Shown: positions 6,638 through 13,540, numbered from the stretch's first letter. The stretch: 13,656 nt of DNA from VFZN01 sp050249615 (GCA_050249615.1 JBFWQE010000143.1:1-13656); one strand, 5' to 3'. Made by a program: numbers and translations. Notes: generated by a model not told the origin, from the sequence alone.

Positions 6638-7462
6638 ATGCGGACCATCTGTGTCGGCGTAGTCGTGCTGGCGCTTTCCGCGTCGGCCTCTGCTCAGCAG
6701 TTGACGCTCCAGTTCCAGGACGGCCGGGTCACGGTGGACGCCGCCGGGGTGCCGGTGCGCACCATCCTCTCCGAGTGGGCACGGCTGGGAGGCACCCGGG
6801 TGGTCGGCGGCGAGAAGGTGACCGGCGCGCCCGTCACGATTCGCCTCGAGAACGTCCCCGAGGCCCAGGCCCTCGAGATCATCCTTCGCAACGTGGCCGG
6901 CTACATGGCCGCGCCTCGGCGCGCGGATTCCACCGGCGCGTCGGCCTACGATCGCATCCTCGTGCTCCCGACCAGCTCGGCCCCGGCGGCCGCGAGCGCA
7001 AGCGCCGCGACGCGCGCGAACGGAAACGCCCTGAACGGCACGCAGCGCGGCGTCCGCGGCGGGTTCAACGCCCCGCAGCCCGCCCTCGACGAACAGCAGG
7101 CCGTCGCGGAAGAGCCGGACCCGGGCGTGAACCAGCCGCCCTTCTCGTTCCCGGCTCCGGGGCAGAACCCGTTCCAGGCGGTCGGCCAGCCCACGCCCTT
7201 CGGCACACCGGTATCGCCGGGTGCGGAGCCGCCCGTCGTGCAGTTCGGGCCTTTCGGCGCACCCGGCCAGGGTGGCCAGGCGGTCACCGTGAACCCGACG
7301 CCGCAGCAGCCCACGCCCTTCCTGCAGTTCCCCGGGATGCCGCCCGCCGGGCCCGCTCCGGGCACGAGCGGCGGGTTCGGCATCATCGGCGCGCCCACAC
7401 CTGGCGTGGTCACGCAACCCTCGGCGCCTGGCCAGCCGGTGCGCCCGCCGGGCGGGAACTGA
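6638..7462 (+). CDS. Secreted STN (secretin/TonB short N-terminal)-domain protein with proline-rich tail
   Basis: The 274-residue protein begins with a Sec signal peptide (hydrophobic core VGVVVLALSASASA, likely cut after A19), so it is exported. Residues about 20-112 resemble the STN/secretin N-domain of PilQ, GspD and TonB-receptor N-termini: LQFQDGRVTVDAAGVPVRTI, then VTIRLENVPEAQALEIILRNVAGY and a closing strand DRILVLPT. The rest (about 113-274) is low-complexity Pro/Gly/Gln/Ala with no membrane barrel or secretin domain, so it is a stand-alone STN protein. A 15-bp word (coding QPTPF) recurs exactly 120 bp apart (7187 and 7307), hinting at internal duplication. It is the first gene after the possible promoter at 6614. 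A periplasmic binding or assembly role near polysaccharide genes is inference. Confidence 0.85.
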   Translation: MRTICVGVVVLALSASASAQQLTLQFQDGRVTVDAAGVPVRTILSEWARLGGTRVVGGEKVTGAPVTIRLENVPEAQALEIILRNVAGYMAAPRRADSTGASAYDRILVLPTSSAPAAASASAATRANGNALNGTQRGVRGGFNAPQPALDEQQAVAEEPDPGVNQPPFSFPAPGQNPFQAVGQPTPFGTPVSPGAEPPVVQFGPFGAPGQGGQAVTVNPTPQQPTPFLQFPGMPPAGPAPGTSGGFGIIGAPTPGVVTQPSAPGQPVRPPGGN

Positions 7463-7478
7463 CGCGCCCGCGGCCGTC

Positions 7479-7488
7479 GTACAATGAC
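7479..7488 (+). promoter_or_regulatory. Candidate -10 box (GTACAATGAC) before the acetyltransferase
   Basis: TACAAT at 7480-7485 lies in the 60-bp spacer between the STN gene and the acetyltransferase. If used, transcription would start near 7492, which rules out the in-frame ATG at 7484 and favours a start at 7502 or 7523. CTGACG at 7459-7464 is a weak -35 candidate with a short 15-bp spacer. Confidence 0.4.
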
Positions 7489-7522
7489 GAAGGGCGCGCG
7501 CGTGCGCTCCTTCGTGTTGTTC

Positions 7523-8560
7523 ATGGCGGATATTGAACCGTACTCCCCCAACGATCGGCGCGGGCTCGAACAGCTCTATCGACGCACCTTCGGCCACGAA
7601 GCCGTGGATCGACTGCGCTTCCTCTGGGACTGGGCGCGGCGCAACCCGGCCATCGGCACCGAACCGCCGTATCTCGTCGTCCGCGAAGGCCCCACCCTCA
7701 TCGCGGCGTGCCCGATCACGCCCGTCCGCGTGACGGTACGCGGCCGCGAGGTGCCCGGCACGTGGAGCGCGGGGCCGCTGGTCGTGAGCGAACGCCAGCG
7801 CCAGGGCCTCGGCGGCTCGCTCCTCCGGGCCTGGGATCGCGGCACCGGCGTCGCCCTGGGGGCGGGATTCTCCGACGCCACGCGCCAGCGGCTGGACGAG
7901 CTGCGCTGGCCCGGGGCGATCACGCTGCCCTGCCTGGTCAAGCCGATCAGCCGGCGCGCGCTGAGACAGCCCACGTGGCCGGTGACGGCCAACCGTCTCG
8001 TCTCGGCCCTCTCGCTGCCCGTCGTGCGGTACGTCTCGCGCCCGCAGCCGCTCAAGGAGGAGATGCAGGCCGTGCGCCGCTTCGATTCGGACGTCGATCG
8101 GCTGTGGGAATCGGTGGCGCCTTCGCTGGGGCTGGCCGTGCGGCGCGATGCGCGGTACCTGAACTGGAAGTTCATCGAGCCGCCGCACGTGCGCTATCAC
8201 GCCGCGGTGCTGCGGCGCGACGATGCCGTCGCCGGGTACGTGATCTACCGGCACCTGCGCGAACCGCAGGGGCGCGTCACGCAGATCGTGGACTTCCTGG
8301 CGCACCCGTCGGACGAGCACGCCATCGCCACGTTGATCCGCTGGGTGGACCGCGAGGCGCGGCTCGAGGACTCGGACAAGATCCGGTGCTACACCACCCA
8401 CGCGGCCTTCCGCCGCGTCCTGCGCCGGAACCACTTCTTCGTCGTCAAGTCGGGCATCGACGTCATCGTGAAGGTGAACGGCGTGGACGTGCCGAAGGAC
8501 TTCTACGAGTCGGGAAAGGACTGGCACATCACGCTCGGCGACGGAGCGCTGGACCACTAG
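7523..8560 (+). CDS. GNAT-family N-acetyltransferase, polysaccharide-cluster type
   Basis: From the ATG at 7523 the protein has 345 residues, beginning MADIEPYSPNDRRGLEQLY, a normal GNAT first strand and helix. The acetyl-CoA loop Q92-x-x-G95-x-G97 (RQRQGLGGSLL) is present, preceded by AGPLVVSE. The second half has ARYLNWKF near 210-217 and AGYVIYRH near 237-244, repeating a GNAT-like half as in acetyltransferases found near exopolysaccharide genes. In-frame starts also exist at 7484 (ATG) and 7502 (GTG). The GTG has a GAAGGG 8 bp upstream and is a real alternative, whereas 7523 has no Shine-Dalgarno. Activity on an amino sugar made by the upstream aminotransferase is attractive, but only inference. 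No membrane segment or signal peptide is seen. Confidence 0.85.
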   Translation: MADIEPYSPNDRRGLEQLYRRTFGHEAVDRLRFLWDWARRNPAIGTEPPYLVVREGPTLIAACPITPVRVTVRGREVPGTWSAGPLVVSERQRQGLGGSLLRAWDRGTGVALGAGFSDATRQRLDELRWPGAITLPCLVKPISRRALRQPTWPVTANRLVSALSLPVVRYVSRPQPLKEEMQAVRRFDSDVDRLWESVAPSLGLAVRRDARYLNWKFIEPPHVRYHAAVLRRDDAVAGYVIYRHLREPQGRVTQIVDFLAHPSDEHAIATLIRWVDREARLEDSDKIRCYTTHAAFRRVLRRNHFFVVKSGIDVIVKVNGVDVPKDFYESGKDWHITLGDGALDH

Positions 8561-8587
8561 GGAGTGCACGGTTCGAGAGTCGAAGGT

Positions 8588-8629
8588 GGACGGAGCGCCG
8601 GCGCTTCAGCGTCGGCGTCATTCCCGTCC
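8588..8629 (+). other. Strong stem-loop in the spacer before yqeY
   Basis: CGCCGGCGC (8596-8604) pairs with GCGTCGGCG (8609-8617) over 9 bp with one G-U and a TTCA loop. Outside it GGACGG (8588-8593) pairs with CCGTCC (8624-8629). No T tract follows, so it is not a standard terminator. It could end the acetyltransferase mRNA by another route, form a structured yqeY leader, or be a dispersed palindromic repeat. Confidence 0.6.
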
Positions 8630-8653
8630 AGTTCAAGATGGAAGGCTGGTGAT

Positions 8654-9103
8654 ATGTCACTCGAACAACGGCTGAACGCCGACATTGCCGCGGCGATGAA
8701 GGCGCGCGAGGCCACGAAGCTGGGCACGTTCCGCATGCTGAAGACGGCGCTCACGAACAAGAGCATCGAGAAGGGCCGCGCCCTGGACGAGGCCGAGGAA
8801 CGGCAGGTGGTGGCATCGCTGGTGAAGCAGCGGCGCGACTCCATCGAGCAGTTCACCGCCGGTAACCGCCCCGACCTCGCCGCGAAGGAGCAGGCCGAGA
8901 TCGAGGTGCTCGAGACGCTGCTGCCGCCCGCCGCCTCGGCCGAGGACGTCGCCGCGGCCGTCGAGCAGGCGGTGACCGACACCGGCGCGGCGGGGCCGAA
9001 AGACATGGGGAAGGTGATGAAGGCGGTGATGGCCGCGCTGGCGGGCAAGACGGTGGACGGCAAGAAGGTGAACGAGGCCGTCCGCGCGCGCCTCAGCCGC
9101 TGA
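8654..9103 (+). CDS. yqeY: GatB/YqeY domain-containing protein
   Basis: I choose the ATG at 8654, preceded by GGTGAT at 8648-8653, giving 149 residues, close to the usual YqeY length. The frame is open 90 bp further upstream, but those codons read through the stem-loop and add a tail without family support. The sequence is clear YqeY: SLEQRLNADIAAAMKARE, LGTFRMLKTAL, a charged middle helix (EERQVVASLVKQRRDSIEQF), EIEVLETLLPP and the C-terminal KDMGKVMKAVMAALAGKTVDG, which matches the helical tail domain of GatB. YqeY is a small cytosolic helical protein. The resemblance suggests tRNA or amidotransferase-related work, but its role is not settled. It has no obvious link to the neighbouring cell-envelope genes, and rpsU and dnaG, common partners elsewhere, are not in the window. 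Confidence 0.93.
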   Translation: MSLEQRLNADIAAAMKAREATKLGTFRMLKTALTNKSIEKGRALDEAEERQVVASLVKQRRDSIEQFTAGNRPDLAAKEQAEIEVLETLLPPAASAEDVAAAVEQAVTDTGAAGPKDMGKVMKAVMAALAGKTVDGKKVNEAVRARLSR

Positions 9104-9113
9104 AATCTGCAGG

Positions 9114-9150
9114 GACGGACGGGTAGAACCAATTCGAAAGGTTGTCCGTC
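9114..9150 (+). other. Inverted repeat after yqeY
   Basis: GACGGAC (9114-9120) and GTCCGTC (9144-9150) are perfect complements, and inside them AACC (9127-9130) pairs with GGTT (9140-9143), leaving a 6-nt bulge on the left arm. It lies 10 bp past the yqeY stop in the most AT-rich spacer of the window. It may be a processing or termination hairpin, but no T run follows directly. Confidence 0.5.
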
Positions 9151-9192
9151 TATCTATCTTGAAAGGCCTAGTCAGCCTCTCACCATCCTCCT

Positions 9193-9227
9193 AGGGGCCC
9201 CCGCCGCCCGGCCGGGGCCTCATTTTT
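9193..9227 (+). terminator. Candidate rho-independent terminator between yqeY and murJ
   Basis: An AGG + CCCCG left arm (9193-9195 and following) pairs with CGGGG + CCT (ending 9220) around a short GC-rich loop, with a small bulge on the left arm. CA and a run of five T (9223-9227) follow. Position, GC stem and T tract suit a terminator for yqeY. The bulge makes the stem imperfect. Confidence 0.5.
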
Positions 9228-9255
9228 GTACACGTGCTACGCTTTTTGGGCCCCG

Positions 9256-10848
9256 ATGCCCCAATCCGCGCCCCGACTGGCCCGTTCCGCGGGCGTGATC
9301 GGGCTAGCCACCATGACCAGCCGTATCCTCGGGCTGGTCCGCGAACAGGTTCTCGCCTACTACTTCGGCGCCGGTGACGCGATGGACGCGTTTCGGGTGG
9401 CGTTTCGCGTCCCCAACCTGCTGCGCGACCTGTTTGCCGAAGGCGCCATGAGCGCCGCCTTCGTCCCCACGTTCACGAGCCATCTCACACACGGAGGGCG
9501 CGAGCGCGCCTGGCGGCTCGGCAATTCGGTGGTGAACGGCCTCATCGTCGTGACCGGCGTGCTGGTCATCGGCGGCTTCTTCCTGGCCCCCGCCCTCGTC
9601 CGCTTCTTCGCGGCCGACTTCGCCGAGGTTCCCGGCAAGCTGGACCTCACCATCCTCTTGGCGCGCATTGTCCTGCCGTTCCTGACGCTGGTGGCCCTCG
9701 CGGCCGCCCTGATGGGCATGCTGAACGCCCTTGGCCACTTCTTCGTCCCGGCCGTGTCCCCGGCCACCTTCAACCTGGCGGGCATTGTCCTTGTGGCGGC
9801 ACTGGTGCCCATCGCGCCGGCCATGGGCGTGGAGCCGATCCTCATCGTGGCGGTCGCGACGCTCGTGGGCGGCCTTGCGCAGGTGGCCATGCAGTGGCCG
9901 CCGCTGGCACGGGAGGGCTTCCGCTATCGCCCCGTGATCGACGTGCACGACGAGGGGCTGCGCCGCGTGCTGCTGCTGATGGGGCCGGGGACCATCGGCC
10001 TGGCCGCGACGCAGATCAACGTCTTCGTGAACACGGTCCTCGCCACGGGCCAGGGCACCGGGGCGGTGTCGTGGCTCGACTACGCCTTCCGGCTGATGTA
10101 CCTGCCCATCGGGCTCTTCGGCGTGTCGGTGGCGACGGCGTCCACGCCGGCCGTCTCGCGCATGGTGGCCGAGCAGGCCTTCGACCGCGTCCGCTCCACC
10201 ATCGCGCACGCGATCGGGCTGATGATGCTGCTGAACGTACCCGCCACCCTGGGCCTCATCGTGCTGGCCGAGCCCATCGTCCGGGTGATCTTCGAGCACG
10301 GCAGCTTCACGGCGGCGGACACCGCGGCCACGGCGGCCGCGCTGCGCTTCTACGCACTCGGGCTGCTGGGCTACTCGGTGGTGCGCATCGTATCGCCGAC
10401 GTTCTATGCCCTGGACAAGAGCCGCATCCCGGTGGGCGTGAGCATTGGATCGGTCGTGGCGAACGTGGCGCTCAACCTCGCGCTGGTGGAGGTGCTCGGC
10501 TACCGTGGGCTGGCGCTGGGCACGTCCATCACGGCGCTGCTGAACGGCGCGGTCCAGCTGCTGCTGCTGCGCCGCGAGCTTCGGGGCATCGAGGGCGGCG
10601 TCATCGCCGGGACGTTCGCGCGCGTGCTCGCCGCGTCGCTGGTGATGGCGGCGGTGGCCTGGGGCGCGGACCGCCTGTTCCTCGACGTCCTGCCGGGCGA
10701 CGCCCTCGTCTTCCAGGCCGTCCGGCTCGCGCTGGCCATCGGCCTTGCGGTTGCCGCGTTGGCGGTGGCGGCCATGGCGCTGCGGATTCCCGAGTTCCGC
10801 GAGGCCGTAGACCTCGTGCGGCGGCGGTTCCGGAGGCGGGCGCCGTGA
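9256..10848 (+). CDS. murJ: MurJ, lipid II flippase
   Basis: From the ATG at 9256 the protein has 530 residues, slightly longer than E. coli MurJ. It is a polytopic MVF/MATE-like membrane protein that flips lipid II across the inner membrane for peptidoglycan synthesis. The N-terminal signature is very clear: MTSRILGLVREQVLAYYFGAG (R23 and R29, matching the essential arginines near 18 and 24 in E. coli), D44-AFRVAFRVPNLLR57, then DLFAEGAMSAAFVPTF. Later helices include WLDYAFRLMYLPIGLFGVSVATASTP and the VIFEHGSF loop. An in-frame TTG at 9226 would add ten residues (YTCYAFWAP) that do not look like MurJ. No good Shine-Dalgarno precedes either start. It follows a probable terminator and so may open a new transcription unit; the MFS gene overlaps its stop. 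Confidence 0.96.
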   Translation: MPQSAPRLARSAGVIGLATMTSRILGLVREQVLAYYFGAGDAMDAFRVAFRVPNLLRDLFAEGAMSAAFVPTFTSHLTHGGRERAWRLGNSVVNGLIVVTGVLVIGGFFLAPALVRFFAADFAEVPGKLDLTILLARIVLPFLTLVALAAALMGMLNALGHFFVPAVSPATFNLAGIVLVAALVPIAPAMGVEPILIVAVATLVGGLAQVAMQWPPLAREGFRYRPVIDVHDEGLRRVLLLMGPGTIGLAATQINVFVNTVLATGQGTGAVSWLDYAFRLMYLPIGLFGVSVATASTPAVSRMVAEQAFDRVRSTIAHAIGLMMLLNVPATLGLIVLAEPIVRVIFEHGSFTAADTAATAAALRFYALGLLGYSVVRIVSPTFYALDKSRIPVGVSIGSVVANVALNLALVEVLGYRGLALGTSITALLNGAVQLLLLRRELRGIEGGVIAGTFARVLAASLVMAAVAWGADRLFLDVLPGDALVFQAVRLALAIGLAVAALAVAAMALRIPEFREAVDLVRRRFRRRAP

Positions 10849-12026
10849 GCGTGCGCGGATGGCTCGGGCTCGACACGCGGATCTGGAAGGTGGCCTCGAC
10901 CCACCTCGTGGTGGACGCGTACACGAACCTGTACGCGCCGCTCCTGCCGCTGCTGATTCCCCACCTGAACCTGTCACTGGCCACCGCGGGCACGCTGGCG
11001 ATGGCCTTCCAGATGGCCAACTCGGTGTCGCAGCTCGGGTTCGGTGCGCTGGCGGATCGGTGGAGGCCCCGGGCGCTGATCCTCGGGGGGCCCCTGCTCG
11101 CGGTGCTGGTGCTGAGCTTCGTGGGCCTCGCCACCTCGCCACTCATGCTGGGCGCCATCCTCGTGTTCGGCGGGTTCGGCGGCGCGGCGTTCCACCCGCC
11201 GGCGGCGGCCCTGGTCTATCGTCTCGCGGACCACCGGAAGGGCCTGGCCATGTCGGCGCACATCTCGGGCGGATCGCTCGGGTTCGCGCTCGCGCCGCTG
11301 GTCTTCGTGCCCGTCATCGCGCGGCTCGGGCTCGCGTGGTCGCCCATCATCATGATCCCGGGGCTGCTTGCCTTGTCGTGGACGCTGCGGCAGGTGCCGC
11401 CGATGCAGCGGCCCGAGGCGCACGAGCGGTCGAGCTGGGCGTCGCTCCGCCCGGCCGCCGTGCCCCTCGCGCTCCTCTATTTCACCGTCGTGCTGCGGAC
11501 CGCCACGTCGTACGGGTTCATGACCTTCGCGCCGACGCTCCTGACCCGGCGCGGGCTCTCCATCGACCAGGCCAGCACGGCCGTCTTCCTGTATCTCCTG
11601 ACGAGCGGCATCGGCGGATTCTTCGGTGGGCCGTTGGCCGATCGCTTCGGCCCACGCCGCGTGATGGTCGCGACGCTGGTGGCCTCGGTCCCGTTTCTCG
11701 CGCTGGCGCCCGTGCTGCCGCCCTGGGGCTTCGCGACGATGCTCGCCATTGGCGGCCTGCTGCTCCAGTCCACGCTGCCGGTGAGCGTGACGTTCGCCCA
11801 GGCCGTCGCCAAGGCTGGGGCCGCGACCGTATCGTCGCTGATGATGGGCTTCGCGTGGGGGATGGGCAGCCTCGCGGTGCCCCTCATCGGGATGGCGGCG
11901 GACCGCTTCGGCATCAATGCGGCGCTGGTGGGCCTGTCGACCGTGCCGCTGGTGGCAGCGGGGCTGGCGGCGGCGCTGCCGTCGGGCCGGGACCGATCGG
12001 AAGCGCCCGCGCCGGCCGCATCGTAG
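10845..12026 (+). CDS. MFS transporter, fosmidomycin-resistance (Fsr)-like
   Basis: The gene starts at a GTG sharing GTGA with the murJ stop (a second GTG lies two codons on) and encodes 393 residues with about twelve hydrophobic spans. The MFS loop motif appears twice, as GALADRWRPR (67-76) and GGPLADRFGPRR (261-272), marking the two six-helix halves. THLVVDAYTNLYAPLLPLL near 19-37 and GGAAFHPPAAALV at 112-124, followed by RKGLAMSAHISGGSLGFALAPL, are typical of the Fsr branch of drug/sugar-efflux MFS proteins. It probably exports a small molecule by proton antiport. The substrate is not shown, and a resistance role should not be assumed. Close coupling with murJ may be only operon packing. 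The C-terminus is a short Ala/Pro-rich cytoplasmic tail. Confidence 0.9.
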   Translation: MSVRGWLGLDTRIWKVASTHLVVDAYTNLYAPLLPLLIPHLNLSLATAGTLAMAFQMANSVSQLGFGALADRWRPRALILGGPLLAVLVLSFVGLATSPLMLGAILVFGGFGGAAFHPPAAALVYRLADHRKGLAMSAHISGGSLGFALAPLVFVPVIARLGLAWSPIIMIPGLLALSWTLRQVPPMQRPEAHERSSWASLRPAAVPLALLYFTVVLRTATSYGFMTFAPTLLTRRGLSIDQASTAVFLYLLTSGIGGFFGGPLADRFGPRRVMVATLVASVPFLALAPVLPPWGFATMLAIGGLLLQSTLPVSVTFAQAVAKAGAATVSSLMMGFAWGMGSLAVPLIGMAADRFGINAALVGLSTVPLVAAGLAAALPSGRDRSEAPAPAAS

Positions 12027-12035
12027 TACGATTCG
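12026..12035 (+). promoter_or_regulatory. GTACGATTCG box before the rhomboid gene
   Basis: TACGAT at 12027-12032 is a weaker member of the GTAYRATTCG set in this window. A -10 box here would place the transcription start at about the GTG at 12039, implying a leaderless mRNA. No -35 element is visible, and the rhomboid gene could equally be read from upstream. Confidence 0.3.
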
Positions 12036-12038
12036 CCC

Positions 12039-12791
12039 GTGGCGCGATACGGATCCCAGTACTCCTACCAGTTCGGCCCCGGCCCCCTCACCCCGGCCGT
12101 CAAGATCCTGCTCATCGTCAACGTGGTGGCGTTCCTGCTGAACCTGATCGTCCCGGCCATGACGCTCCGGCTGGGCCTGTCGCCGCAGGACGTGTTCGAG
12201 CACCTGGCCGTCTGGCAGCCGTTCACGTACATGTTCCTGCACAGCACGAGCGGGTTCAGCCACATCCTGTTCAACATGCTCGCGCTGTGGATGTTCGGCG
12301 TGGAGCTCGAGCGCACGTGGGGGACGCGCTTCTTCACGAAGTACTACATGGTCACCGGCGTCGGCGCGGCGGCGACCACGCTGCTGATGGCCCTCTTCTC
12401 GAGCAGCGTCTACTACTCGCTCACGGTGGGCGCGTCGGGCGCCATCTACGGTCTACTGCTCGCGTGGGCGATGTACTTCCCGCACCGCACCATCTACTTC
12501 TACTTCCTCTTCCCGATCCCGGCGCGCATCTTCGTGATGATCATCGGCGCCATCGCGTTCCTCTCGTCGTTTGGCGGGACGGGCAGCGGCATCGCGCACG
12601 TGGCGCACCTGGGAGGCCTGGTCGTCGGCTACATCTATCTGAAGTCGCTGCGCGCCCGCCCGCTGGACGAGCTGCGCTACCGGTGGTTCCGCTGGCGCAT
12701 GGGCCGCGCGCGGAGCAAGTTCGACGTCTACTCGGGCGGCAAGGCCTCGGACGACGAGTGGAAGCGGGAGTGGAAGAAGCACATTCACTAG
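12039..12791 (+). CDS. Rhomboid-family intramembrane serine protease
   Basis: The 250-residue membrane protein has the bacterial rhomboid core. The first helix is about 21-40, and WQPFTYMFLHSTSGFSHILFNMLALWMFG holds H75 and N79, which form the oxyanion region in GlpG. ELERTWGTRFF is the conserved E-x-x-W/F-G loop after helix 2. GASGAIYG carries the nucleophile S133, and AHVAHLGG carries the catalytic H190. About six membrane helices are visible. It would cleave membrane-spanning helices of unknown substrates. The C-terminal tail after 205 is long, basic and probably cytoplasmic (WKREWKKHIH end). It starts at GTG 12 bp after the MFS stop with no Shine-Dalgarno; nothing better lies upstream. 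It is the last gene: the stop leads straight into the repeat mosaic. Confidence 0.93.
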   Translation: MARYGSQYSYQFGPGPLTPAVKILLIVNVVAFLLNLIVPAMTLRLGLSPQDVFEHLAVWQPFTYMFLHSTSGFSHILFNMLALWMFGVELERTWGTRFFTKYYMVTGVGAAATTLLMALFSSSVYYSLTVGASGAIYGLLLAWAMYFPHRTIYFYFLFPIPARIFVMIIGAIAFLSSFGGTGSGIAHVAHLGGLVVGYIYLKSLRARPLDELRYRWFRWRMGRARSKFDVYSGGKASDDEWKREWKKHIH

Positions 12792-12860
12792 GCGCGCCGT
12801 TGGCGCGGAGGCCGCGCTGCGGCAGGGCGCGCCGTTGGCGCGTGCGCCGCGCTGCGGCAG
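12791..12860. repeat. Two tandem 35-bp units at the left end of the mosaic
   Basis: Units 12791-12825 and 12826-12860 are identical except at a few bases around 12808-12810. Each holds two hairpins: CGCGCC-GTT-GGCGCG and GCCGC-GCT-GCGGC. A third, changed copy begins at 12861 and runs into the long repeat. Confidence 0.92.
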
Positions 12861-12871
12861 GGCGTGCCCTT

Positions 12872-13060
12872 GGCGCGTGGGCCGCGCTGCGCGCGGTAGG
12901 CCTCGCGGCTCCGCCGCTCGGTCGGCGCGCCCTCCGGGCGCGTGGGAAACACCGCCGGCCTACGGCGCGCAGGGCCGCCCACCGAGCCGCACAGCGGCGA
13001 GGCCCACGGCCCGCAGGGCCGCCCCCGTGGCGCGCCCTTGGCGCGTAGGCCGCGCTGCGG
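12872..13060. repeat. Long repeat, copy 1 (189 bp)
   Basis: This copy matches 13075-13263 base by base at an offset of 203 bp, with four substitutions that I could count. Within it, 12899-12922 and 12981-13004 are inverted relative to each other (20 of 24 positions pair), flanking the AAACACCGC landmark. Confidence 0.93.
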
Positions 13061-13074
13061 TTGTGCGCGCCGTC

Positions 13075-13263
13075 GGCGCGTGGGCCGCGCTGCGCGCGGT
13101 AGGCCTCGCGGCTCCGCCGCTCGGTCGGCGCGCCCTCCGGGCGCGTGAGAAACACCGCCGGCCTACGGCGCGCAGGGCCGCCCACCGAGCCGCACAGCGG
13201 CGAGGCCCACGACCCGCAGGGCCGCCCCCGTGGCGCGCCCTTGGCGCGTGGGCCGCGTTGCGG
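13075..13263. repeat. Long repeat, copy 2 (189 bp)
   Basis: Second copy of the 12872-13060 unit; the same inverted arms fall at 13102-13125 and 13184-13207. The four differences from copy 1 include one that breaks a stem (CGACCC opposite GGGCCG near 13210-13224) and one that changes a loop from GCT to GTT. Confidence 0.93.
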
Positions 13264-13321
13264 CAGTGCGCCCCGTTGGCGCGTGGGCCGCGCTGCGCGC
13301 GCGTGGCAAACACCGCAGGCC

Positions 13322-13505
13322 TCCGGCGCGAAGCGCCGCCCACCGAGCGGCGCAGCGGCGAGGCCCCCTACGGCGCGCAGCGCCGCCCACCGAGCCGCAC
13401 AGCGGCGAGGCCCCTACGGCGCGCAGCGCCGCCCACCGAGCCGCACAGCGGCGAGGCCCCTACGGCGCGAAGCGCCGCCCACCGTGCCGCGCAGCGGCGA
13501 GGCCC
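13322..13505. repeat. Four tandem units of about 46 bp
   Basis: Units start at about 13322 (47 bp, divergent), 13369, 13415 and 13461. The units at 13369 and 13415 are identical over 46 bp. Each carries a CGGCGC-gca/gaa-GCGCCG stem-loop and, in three of the four, a GCCGC-aca/gca-GCGGC stem-loop. The same module appears inside the long repeats. Successive units abut with no unique spacer. Confidence 0.9.
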
Positions 13506-13540
13506 ACGGCCCGAAAGGGCCGCCCCCGTGGCGCGCCCGT

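Noticed and set aside
5447..8569. A 1040-residue open frame on the - strand
   Set aside because: It lies antisense to four well-supported genes, crosses the N run and has the Arg/His/Ala/Val-rich composition of a GC-rich shadow frame.
8564..8653. Extended N-terminus of YqeY
   Set aside because: These codons run through a strong stem-loop and do not match YqeY, while the ATG at 8654 has GGTGAT before it and gives the normal family length.
10845..12026. A fosmidomycin-resistance gene
   Set aside because: The family resemblance is to Fsr-type MFS proteins, but nothing in the sequence fixes the substrate, so a resistance claim would be overreach.
13322..13505. CRISPR array
   Set aside because: The units are tandem and abut with no unique spacers, the whole unit is repeated, and no cas gene is nearby.
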